Origin: Kineothrix alysoides
GTDB taxonomy: Bacteria; Bacillota; Clostridia; Lachnospirales; Lachnospiraceae
NCBI RefSeq assembly: GCF_000732725.1
Contig: NZ_JPNB01000001.1
Location: forward strand, 1,860,001-1,924,000
DNA length: 64,000 nt
Direction of reading: 5' to 3'
The notes under the pieces were generated by a model. It made no database searches, was not told where the DNA came from, and worked only from the letters and a program-made list of their open reading frames with translations. Made by a program: the position numbers and the translations under genes. Positions 1 to 6,942 of the stretch are shown in pieces (position 1 is the stretch's first letter; every line of letters begins with the position of its first letter).

Positions 1-1189
1 CCATCGGACTGACAATGGCGTGTTCAAATGACTTCGCCAACTGATCCATCGGTACCAAATCCTGTGGACGCTTCGGACCGGAAAGGCTGGTCATCAGATG
101 AGAAAGATCTACCTCAATCACCTTGCTGTACTCCACAGTATCATTTGAATCATAGAATAAGTGATTCACCTTCAGATAAGCGGATATCTTTTCAATTTCT
201 TCCGGGTTTCGCCCTGTCAGTTCCAAATAACGGAGAGTTTCAGCATCCGGAGGGCAATAACCACAGGTGGAGCCATATTCGGGCGCCATGTTTGCAATGG
301 TAGCACGATCAGCAAGCGAAAGGCTTTCATATCCTTCGCCAAAATACTCCACAAATTTTCCTACCACATGATTCTCACGCAGTACATGCGTAATCTCCAG
401 CGCCAAATCGGTTGCCACAACACCGGCAGGCATGCGGTTTATCAGGCGCACGCCAATTACTTCGGGCATTGGGAACACGGAAGGCTCACCCAGCATACAA
501 GCCTCCGCTTCTATTCCGCCAACGCCCCATCCAAGCACACCCAGACCGTTGATCATCGTGGTATGAGAATCGGTGCCGAAAACCGAATCCGGCTGAAGAA
601 AGAGCGCATTCTCTATTTTCTTCTCAATGACTACCGGAGAAAGATATTCAATGTTGATTTGGTGAACAATGCCGGTATCCGGCGGAACAACCCGCAGATT
701 CGAAAACTCCTTCTGAGCCCATTTCAGCATCTGGTAGCGTTCCATATTTCGTTCAAATTCCAGCCTTGTGTTGCCAATCGCTGCACGATCATTACCGGCC
801 ATATCAATTTGTACGGAGTGGTCAATGATAAGGTCTACCGGGATTTCGGGATTAATCTTACTTTCCTTCAGCCCCAGCCTAACAGCGGCATCGCGCATAG
901 AGGCCAAATCGACAATGCAAGGTATCCCGGTATAATCCTGCAGCAAAATTCTGGACGGATAAAACTCGATTTCAGAGTTGATATTTTCTTTCCAGTTTAA
1001 GACCTTTGAAACATTGATCCTTAATTCTTCCTCCGACTTAGAATTTCTTATGACATTCTCGAGTACAACACGAATCGAATACGGGATTTTCTTCAAGTCA
1101 GTACGAAACTCTTCCGCTGCCTTTTCTAAATCGCAATATTCATACTCCTGTTTTTTTACCCGAAGCTTTGAGTTAAAAAAATGACGCAA
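1..1189 (-). CDS. acnA: Aconitate hydratase AcnA (N-terminal part, cut by window edge)
   Basis: The protein isomerises citrate to isocitrate through cis-aconitate in the cytosolic TCA segment, using a [4Fe-4S] cluster. About 396 residues read open off the left edge, so roughly the N-terminal 45% of a usual ~900-residue AcnA/IRP1-type aconitase is present. Recognisable stretches are KKIPYSIRVVLENV, VDLIIDHSVQID, FGTDSHTTMINGLGVLGWGV and the MAPEYG region. I chose a TTG start at 1189: it lies 9 nt after a perfect AGGAGG, and the reading frame with homology has no ATG there. The first ATG upstream is out of frame and stops quickly. The gene stands alone; its downstream neighbour is outside the window. 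Family assignment is firm; the exact start is inferred from the ribosome binding site. Confidence 0.93.
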   Translation of the reverse strand, partial: MRHFFNSKLRVKKQEYEYCDLEKAAEEFRTDLKKIPYSIRVVLENVIRNSKSEEELRINVSKVLNWKENINSEIEFYPSRILLQDYTGIPCIVDLASMRDAAVRLGLKESKINPEIPVDLIIDHSVQIDMAGNDRAAIGNTRLEFERNMERYQMLKWAQKEFSNLRVVPPDTGIVHQINIEYLSPVVIEKKIENALFLQPDSVFGTDSHTTMINGLGVLGWGVGGIEAEACMLGEPSVFPMPEVIGVRLINRMPAGVVATDLALEITHVLRENHVVGKFVEYFGEGYESLSLADRATIANMAPEYGSTCGYCPPDAETLRYLELTGRNPEEIEKISAYLKVNHLFYDSNDTVEYSKVIEVDLSHLMTSLSGPKRPQDLVPMDQLAKSFEHAIVSPM

Positions 1190-1797
1190 TTCATTTTCCC
1201 TCCTTCTCAAAATTATTGCCGCCTGATTTATCAATACTAGCACGCACCGTTAAATACAGCATAAGCAATAAGATCTTGTCCTTCCTTGTCATTTTACCAT
1301 AGTTTCTAAAATCATCCAACAATGTTTCCCCGGCACAAGGTACCGGGTTGTTTTGAAAATATGACTATCTATACGATACGCCAAAGCCTTACCATAAAAA
1401 CTATGCTTATTCCCACTCTTGTTTCTAAATATTTAATAAAAAGCTATTCCGGATGAATCTCACCTACTGTTGAGGATTCGTAACGAATTGTTCTGTCTTT
1501 ATAAGCAGTACCAATTTTTTGATATTTCCGATATATTAAAGAAGATAGTTTGACCCTGCGTAAATCCCTATGCGGGCTGCAAATTAAATATAATACTTTT
1601 TCTTCATAGCAATAAAAGTGTCCCCCAAAAGCAGAAAAGTAATTAAATTAATTAATCACTTTTCATGCGGTATAAGATGTAATTTATTTATGAGTCTGCA
1701 TGTATAGTATGAAATTTGCGTACACGAGTGCACCTTCAACAGAGGCTTTGTTTTGTAAAACTCAATATGTAAACATTAAAAACAGGGTATAAAAAAC
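1190..1797. other. Intergenic stretch without a recognisable gene
   Basis: About 600 bases between the divergently transcribed aconitase and lipoprotein genes. It is AT-rich and has no convincing open frame. An imperfect inverted repeat near 1635-1662 (AAAAGTAATTAA against TTAATCACTTTT) is the only structure seen and has no clear role. Confidence 0.5.
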
Positions 1798-1825
1798 TTG
1801 ATATTCCTTATTAATAAATTATAAT
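1798..1825 (+). promoter_or_regulatory. Candidate sigma-A promoter of the lipoprotein gene
   Basis: TTGATA (1798-1803) and TATAAT (1820-1825) are separated by 16 bases, ending 53 bases before the start codon. The -10 box is a perfect consensus and the -35 has one mismatch. Assignment is by pattern only. Confidence 0.5.
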
Positions 1826-1878
1826 TTGATATATAAGCAATTCGCATACATGGAGGGGAAATTGAAAGAGGGATATCA

Positions 1879-2643
1879 ATGAAAAAAATGAAAATTATAT
1901 CAATATTAATGATTATCCTTGTTATTACAGGATGCGGTCAAAAAAATGCAGAAGGAGAAATCGAAGCCCCGAAAGTAACAGTTCTTGAAGAACGGGAAGC
2001 AACAGAATCACCGAAAGTTGATATACCGGATAACGAAACAAAAAAGAGTAGGCCAGAAGAAATATTGAGCCCAAGCAAGGATGAGGTACTAAGTAAGAGG
2101 GCACAAGTTCTTGATGGCATGAGTGACGAAGAAATCGACGATATGAATCAGGTTATCAAAGATATCAATATTGAATTCGAGCGGGCAATTATGTGGGACA
2201 ACTGTTTGGTAAGATTGAGCGATCCGGAAGATATGCTGTGGAACTTGCTGAGTAACACCGGTGAAGTACAAATAGGATGGGCCTATGAAGAGGAAGCCTT
2301 GAAGATAAAGAAAAATACTGAACTATCAGAAGACGAGTTCAATAAACAGTACGGTACAAAAGTCATACAATATAATGAATATACTGCTGAGGACTTCATT
2401 GTATGTATGGAAAAATTGCGCGAAAGCACAAATTGTGAGGACTTAAAAAAAGATTTTGATCAACTGATAGATAATATGGAAAAGGCCGAAGAAACCCATA
2501 ATGTAGAATATATAGAAGCGATATATAAAATTGTGCATGATATGGATTATTTTTTGCTCCGTTATGGTCCTGAAGATGTAGGCAAATATACAAAAGACAG
2601 TTCAACAGTCGATAAATACTATGGTGCATTGAATGTGTATTAA
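1879..2643 (+). CDS. Putative lipoprotein of unknown function
   Basis: A 254-residue protein with a short positively charged N-terminus (MKKMK), a hydrophobic stretch and the lipobox VITGC, so Cys19 should be lipidated and the protein anchored outside the membrane. The mature part is very acidic and Lys/Glu-rich, with a low-complexity linker (residues ~20-65) followed by a predicted helical domain. I recognise no catalytic motif and no named family. It is monocistronic: a candidate promoter lies just upstream and the next gene converges from the other strand. It could be a substrate-binding or regulatory lipoprotein, but nothing in the sequence shows this. Confidence 0.75.
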   Translation: MKKMKIISILMIILVITGCGQKNAEGEIEAPKVTVLEEREATESPKVDIPDNETKKSRPEEILSPSKDEVLSKRAQVLDGMSDEEIDDMNQVIKDINIEFERAIMWDNCLVRLSDPEDMLWNLLSNTGEVQIGWAYEEEALKIKKNTELSEDEFNKQYGTKVIQYNEYTAEDFIVCMEKLRESTNCEDLKKDFDQLIDNMEKAEETHNVEYIEAIYKIVHDMDYFLLRYGPEDVGKYTKDSSTVDKYYGALNVY

Positions 2644-2756
2644 GAGATTATAAATTATGCAGATAAGTGCTACCACTTTTGTTAATTAATAATTCCGGCA
2701 TATCTTTATCTCCTTTTTTGTTTTTAACCGGTCAGGCACATAAAGGAGGTTATGAT

Positions 2757-2813
2757 ATGAAAATGCGGCGCTGCTTATTCGTGGCGGTAAGACTTGCAGC
2801 GGCCGAATTATAG
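2757..2813 (+). other. 18-codon open frame with strong ribosome binding site
   Basis: AAAGGAGG sits 7 bases before an ATG that opens an 18-codon frame ending in TAG at 2813, rich in Arg, Ala and Leu. The frame overlaps the tail of the convergent methyltransferase gene. The near-perfect ribosome binding site is the only support; it may be a peptide or the truncated start of a lost gene. Confidence 0.2.
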
Positions 2814-3371
2814 AAACCGCCTGACTCTTTTACAGTATTCCATATACTTTTCACCGTATATCTTTTTCAGCGATTGTTCCTCAAGCCGGATTTGGCGATT
2901 GAAAAGCCATATACCGGTAAAAACATAAATCAATATTATCCAATTCGGAATAATCAAAAATATTCCTATCAGGACCAACCCGAATGCTGAATATATTGGA
3001 TTACGACTGATAGAAAATGCTCCCGTGGTCACTAGCTCTCCGGGATGATCTTCGTCCAAACCGACACGAAAGCTTTTTCCAAATGAAATCAGAGCATATA
3101 TAAATAATAAAATACCCATTACGCATACGGCCACGCCTATCCAGCCAACCAATTCATTATTAAATAATTCAGCTCCGATTTGCGGTAAGCCAAACGCGCT
3201 TGCGAATACAATGTAAAATAACAGTAAGGCGAACGGCGGAATTAAAAAATCCTTTTTATCCATCTCTCCAAATTGAATAGCCTTTATCCCCAATTTTTTT
3301 AATTGGAAAGCCCGTGATAAAACGAGTGCTACAAGCAAAAACAATGCCGCTACCGCAATATATCCGGTCAT
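2808..3371 (-). CDS. Isoprenylcysteine carboxyl methyltransferase (ICMT/PEMT-like) family membrane protein
   Basis: A 187-residue polytopic membrane protein with about five hydrophobic segments. The C-terminal half carries the family signature: SRNPIY (about residue 124), then the final LEEQSLKKIYGEKYMEYCKR block with the conserved Glu-Glu and Tyr. Members are SAM-dependent methyltransferases of the ICMT/PEMT superfamily; in bacteria the substrates are mostly unknown lipids or small molecules, so no specific reaction is claimed. The start is supported by GAGGAGG just upstream. The gene stands alone and converges with the lipoprotein gene. Confidence 0.8.
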   Translation of the reverse strand: MTGYIAVAALFLLVALVLSRAFQLKKLGIKAIQFGEMDKKDFLIPPFALLLFYIVFASAFGLPQIGAELFNNELVGWIGVAVCVMGILLFIYALISFGKSFRVGLDEDHPGELVTTGAFSISRNPIYSAFGLVLIGIFLIIPNWIILIYVFTGIWLFNRQIRLEEQSLKKIYGEKYMEYCKRVRRFL

Positions 3372-3667
3372 ATCATTTCCTCCTCTTTATGATAAAATAA
3401 GCAAACCCTTCGTCAATGATCCAATACCTCTAAACGTTTCCATTAAACAGTATCCATATTTTCCTTATACCCTGTTGCCGCAATGCTGATGGCCGCTAAA
3501 GGGAGCTTATCCGGGACTTCCCCTGCAGCGCATTGTCAAAAAATCCTCCGAATATACACTCATACCAACCTCACGACTCCGCAGGCTAAAATGAATGCCG
3601 AAGTATATGATAAAACTCAAGAATAAAAGCAGACATTAAATAATCTTATTTTCTCTGAAATGAATTG

Positions 3668-3952
3668 CTATTTTGATGGCTTCCCGAATAATTCTACGAC
3701 CAAAATTATGACGCCCATCAAAAGAATAATCGATCCAAAAACAAAGGGTAACCCTAGATTTAAACTTAAATTCACTTCGTTGACGCGATTAGGCGTTCCG
3801 AAGACAGCGTACCAGAACTTTGAGCCGGTCCAACTGGTTATTAATCCTTCCCCGTTACATAAATGCTCTCACACAATCCGCCTTTTATGTACACCCTCTC
3901 TTCTATAAGAGCAAAAGCAGCAATCTGCCTTCACTAATTCTTCACCGTCCAT
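3668..3952 (-). pseudogene. Remnant of a small membrane protein with an in-frame TGA
   Basis: On the minus strand a 95-codon frame opens at ATG 3952 and is broken by one TGA (3869-3871, codon 28). After it the same frame continues with protein-like sequence (FWYAVFGTPNRVNEVN) and a clear hydrophobic segment near the C-terminus (FGSIILLMGVIILVVELF) before a TAG at 3668. The two halves being in one frame suggests a recently decayed small membrane protein. No good ribosome binding site is seen at the ATG. Family unknown. The open frame on the opposite strand here is judged a shadow. Confidence 0.35.
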
Positions 3953-4168
3953 ATTAATGCTTATATTATAACCGAGATTATTGAACTTGTGTAGTAATAC
4001 CATATACTATTTCGTATCTATTTTTGAATTCTTTCTATTGGTACGGTTTATTGTCATGCCCTAATCTATACGGGGCTTTTGCCCCGCCGAGGAAACACCA
4101 TCAACCATTATGTGCATCATGCGTCGGACACAGTCATTCATCGGAAAATTCAATAATATTTGAAACAC

Positions 4169-4198
4169 TTGACAGATGCATGAGTGTGCATATATAAT
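4169..4198 (+). promoter_or_regulatory. Promoter of the arsR-like gene with operator in the spacer
   Basis: TTGACA (4169-4174) and TATAAT (4193-4198), 18 bases apart. The spacer holds the inverted repeat ATGCA-N6-TGCAT (4176-4191), a textbook position for autorepression. The same TGCA-N6-TGCA core recurs in front of the next gene at 4601. Confidence 0.65.
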
Positions 4199-4219
4199 TA
4201 CAAATAGGACGGTGAGGAT

Positions 4220-4564
4220 ATGGGAAAAAAATATGACCCGCAGGCATGTGGCAAACTGATACAGGATAATATTGATTTTGAATTCTTCAAGACACTATTA
4301 GATCCGGTACGCACGGAGATTTTAGTTTATCTTGTCTCTAATGGGACTAAGAACATAAAAGAAATAGCGGAAAATTTTTCACAAGACCGTTCTGTTATAT
4401 CACGGCATTTGGATTTAATGTACCGCTATGGCATAGTGGATAAAACCAAGGAAAACCGTAATATCTACTATGAAGCGAATAACATTTTTGTCATAGATAA
4501 ATTTGACCAGACTATAAACAACATTAAAAATTTATTATCATTGACGAACAAATCAAAGGAATAA
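4220..4564 (+). CDS. ArsR/SmtB-family winged-helix transcriptional regulator
   Basis: A 114-residue DNA-binding regulator. The winged-helix domain spans residues ~20-100: LLDPVRTEILVYL starts the fold, the recognition helix is around SQDRSVISRHLDLMY, and the wing is GIVDKTKENRNIYYEA. There is no obvious Cys-rich metal site, so the inducer is unknown. It has a GGTGAGGATATG ribosome binding site and lies directly upstream of an EFR1 ferredoxin gene on the same strand. A shared TGCA-N6-TGCA motif occurs in both promoter regions, so it probably represses itself and the ferredoxin gene. Confidence 0.85.
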   Translation: MGKKYDPQACGKLIQDNIDFEFFKTLLDPVRTEILVYLVSNGTKNIKEIAENFSQDRSVISRHLDLMYRYGIVDKTKENRNIYYEANNIFVIDKFDQTINNIKNLLSLTNKSKE

Positions 4565-4567
4565 AAC

Positions 4568-4586
4568 AGGCAGAAATGCCTTTTTT
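4568..4586 (+). terminator. Short intrinsic terminator after the ArsR-family gene
   Basis: AGGCA-GAAA-TGCCT hairpin with a GNRA-type tetraloop followed by six T residues, 4 bases after the stop codon. The stem is short, so it may only attenuate. Confidence 0.6.
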
Positions 4587-4600
4587 ATCTGTAATATATG

Positions 4601-4614
4601 TGCAAATATGTGCA
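4601..4614 (+). promoter_or_regulatory. Second copy of the ArsR-type operator, upstream of the EFR1 gene
   Basis: TGCA-N6-TGCA followed by TAT, identical in core and spacing to the element at 4177-4190, and located 60 bases before the ferredoxin start codon. The match implies that the ArsR-like protein controls both genes. Confidence 0.55.
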
Positions 4615-4674
4615 TATTAGCTCATTGTAATCAAACTGAAATACAAAACAAACAAGTAGAAAGGATATTGCATT

Positions 4675-5466
4675 ATGAGTAAGAACATTATTTTCGTTTT
4701 TTCAGGAACAGGTAACAGCCTGTGGGCAGCAAAAGAAATAGCAAAGGAGTTGGGAGACTGCGAGATTACGACCATGGGCAGCAATGAAAAGCCTTCATTG
4801 CCGGAGGGATACGACAGCATTGGCTTTGTCTACCCTACCTATGCAGGGGGAATGCCAAAACGAGTAAAGGAGTTTGTTTCACATCTCGATTTGCGTAATA
4901 ACAAGGATGCCTATTTCTTTGCGGTCGCAACTTGCGGGAGAATATCCAGAGCTCAAAACGTCGTTACACAGATGCGCAATTTGCTGAAGCATAAAGGTAT
5001 TAAGCTTAGCTACGGAGAACGCCTTGATATGTTTTCCAACTATGTCGTCGGGTATGAAATGCGCGATACGGTCAGAGAGGAAGCAGATCAATCAGCTGCC
5101 GATATAAAACCAATGATTGAGAGCATCAAAATTCATATGACAAATAACGGGAATACACTTCTAACCCCAAGACAACTTACTTCAATAGGGTTTATGCACA
5201 TTGTGCCAAATATGGATAAAAATTTCAATGTGTCCGACGCTTGTACAAGCTGCGGCATTTGTGAGAAAGTTTGTCCGGTGGGCAACATCGAGCTGGAAAG
5301 GGATGCAAAGCCATGTTTTGAGCATCACTGCGAACAGTGCTTGGCCTGTATTCAATGCTGCCCAAGCAAGGCAATCAATTATAAAGACAAAACGCAGTAC
5401 AGAAAAAGGTATATCCACCCCGATATTTCATGGAAAGAACTTGCGGAATTGAACAAAAAAGGATAA
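4675..5466 (+). CDS. EFR1-family ferredoxin (flavodoxin-like domain plus two 4Fe-4S clusters)
   Basis: A 263-residue redox protein. Residues 1-150 form a flavodoxin-like domain beginning IIFVFSGTGNSLWAAKEI, whose SGTGNS loop should bind the FMN phosphate. Residues 186-233 hold two 4Fe-4S motifs: C190-x2-C193-x2-C196-x3-C200-P and C219-x2-C222-x2-C225-x3-C229-P. This architecture defines the EFR1 family common in gut Clostridia; it likely passes electrons between ferredoxin- and flavin-type carriers in the cytoplasm, with partner unknown. The gene follows an ArsR regulator and shares its operator motif, so expression is probably switched by an unidentified ligand or stress. Confidence 0.88.
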   Translation: MSKNIIFVFSGTGNSLWAAKEIAKELGDCEITTMGSNEKPSLPEGYDSIGFVYPTYAGGMPKRVKEFVSHLDLRNNKDAYFFAVATCGRISRAQNVVTQMRNLLKHKGIKLSYGERLDMFSNYVVGYEMRDTVREEADQSAADIKPMIESIKIHMTNNGNTLLTPRQLTSIGFMHIVPNMDKNFNVSDACTSCGICEKVCPVGNIELERDAKPCFEHHCEQCLACIQCCPSKAINYKDKTQYRKRYIHPDISWKELAELNKKG

Positions 5467-5514
5467 CGCTTTTATCCCCCGATGCGTAACACAAATTCAG
5501 ATAATATCACACTC

Positions 5515-6219
5515 TTAAATGATTTCCGTAAAACTGAACGGGCTGCCGTGACCCGGATAAACGGTTTCTATGGTCAAATTTCTTAGTCTGTTGATACTAT
5601 CGGCTAATTGTGGAAAATCGCCGGCATTAGGAGATGGACTTGGCTTGCCGGTGCTTGCAAACGTATCACCGGCAATCAAGTCCCCGCTTTTTGTCAGAAT
5701 TGCAATAGACCCCTTGGTATGGCCGGGTACATGAATAACCTCTGCGTCAAAACCATATGGCGACAAATCAAAACCATCTTCCAACAAGACGTCCGGGGAA
5801 AACCTCTCGAATTCGTCAAGCATTCTGCAAGTGACTTTTGTTATAAAATCCTTGTATTGCAGAAACATTTGTTGCAATTCCAAAGAGTCATATTGATAAC
5901 TCTCCATCCATTTTTCTAATGTCGGATTCTCAACTAATTCCCTGTCACCATCGTTCATGGCTATTTTAGTTTTGAAATGTTCTCTTAGATATGCGGCATT
6001 ACATGAATGGTCGTTATCGCCGTGAGTTAATACGATTAGGCTAAGATTATTCTTTGTACAACCGGCGGCTTCAAGCTCCTTTAACAAAAGCTCGCGCCGG
6101 TTTGTGAACTGCTGATCCATGGCGGTATGGCCACCAGTGTCAAACAAAATGAAATTGTTCATACACTTAACAAGATAACTATTTACACCATTCAAATCAA
6201 TTCGGCTAATCTCTGACAT
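5515..6219 (-). CDS. MBL-fold metallo-hydrolase
   Basis: A 234-residue cytosolic metallo-beta-lactamase-fold hydrolase. Metal ligands are visible: LTHGDNDH (about residues 64-71; Asp in place of the second His, a common variant), HVPGHTKGS (His near 165), the bridging Asp in AGDTF, and the final His in YPGHGSPF. Such proteins hydrolyse thioesters, phosphodiesters or lactones; the substrate here cannot be told. It starts 3 bases after the stop of a broken PadR regulator gene on the same strand, so the two formed an operon and repression has probably been lost. Confidence 0.85.
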   Translation of the reverse strand: MSEISRIDLNGVNSYLVKCMNNFILFDTGGHTAMDQQFTNRRELLLKELEAAGCTKNNLSLIVLTHGDNDHSCNAAYLREHFKTKIAMNDGDRELVENPTLEKWMESYQYDSLELQQMFLQYKDFITKVTCRMLDEFERFSPDVLLEDGFDLSPYGFDAEVIHVPGHTKGSIAILTKSGDLIAGDTFASTGKPSPSPNAGDFPQLADSINRLRNLTIETVYPGHGSPFSFTEII

Positions 6220-6222
6220 TAT

Positions 6223-6625
6223 TTATTCCTCCCTTTGCATCAACTCTGATAATGGTTTGCCGACCCGGATATGCCGGCACCATCGGATAAATTGATGGTC
6301 GCGAATTTCGGGTGGCAGTTTATAAAAAAAGTAAACTTTTGCTAAATATGTATTTGTTCCATCGAGAACATTCATCGGTGTCACAAGGCAATCCATGAAA
6401 ATTTTATTTCCCTCATCTATGAGTGTATAAAATTTCTTCTGCCGGCTACCCCGTAGTTCTTATGCATGACGATTAAACCTTTTCAGTTAGCTTTTTCAAG
6501 GCAGGATATAAACTACCAAAGCTTGCCTTATAAAAAGTACCTATTCCGTTTTCAATAAGCTTTTTAATGTCATCCCCCGTTAAATCCTCATTTAATACCA
6601 TACTGAGAAGGATTTATTCTATCAT
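6223..6625 (-). pseudogene. PadR-family transcriptional regulator, broken by a stop and two frameshifts
   Basis: A GGAGGGG ribosome binding site precedes ATG 6625. Read in pieces, the frame gives a PadR winged helix: IENGIGTFYKASFGSLYPAL then LKKLTEK, then LIVMHKNYG in another frame, then QKKFYTLIDEGNKIFMDCLV and a C-terminal helix region ending LMQREE. Damage seen: TAA at codon 4, a frameshift after LKKLTEK and another after the HKNYG part. It sits immediately upstream of the MBL hydrolase, which it probably once controlled. Confident as a remnant; clearly non-functional. Confidence 0.7.
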
Positions 6626-6721
6626 AAAACCCCTCCAACAAATATATCTCATAGATATATTGTACTGCTATATCATGAGTATGTAAAGCTTTTTAAAGAA
6701 TTAATGCCAATAAATAAAAAA

Positions 6722-6760
6722 AGTGCCTGTGGAATGGCAAATTTCCAGCCCACAGGCACT
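6722..6760 (-). terminator. Intrinsic terminator of the helicase gene
   Basis: A perfect 11-bp stem (AGTGCCTGTGG / CCACAGGCACT) followed on the minus strand by seven T residues. It lies about 180 bases beyond the stop codon of the minus-strand helicase. The other side also has a T-rich run, so it may work in both directions. Confidence 0.8.
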
Positions 6761-6942
6761 CCAATCTTTTTTACATATATCCTATCTTCTCACCCACTAT
6801 AATCAAACCTGCCTTCCCAACTCCTCCTGATTTTTAACAAAAAATCGCCCCCGGAAACGGTATTCCATTATTTTTATAGGGAAATCAACGGACATGCCGC
6901 AATACCTAAAAAACAGTGAAGGTTTTCAATAAATACAGGGGG

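Noticed and set aside
161-1000. Long plus-strand open frame of 279 codons at the left edge
   Set aside because: It is antisense to clear aconitase sequence on the minus strand, has no family similarity and poor composition.
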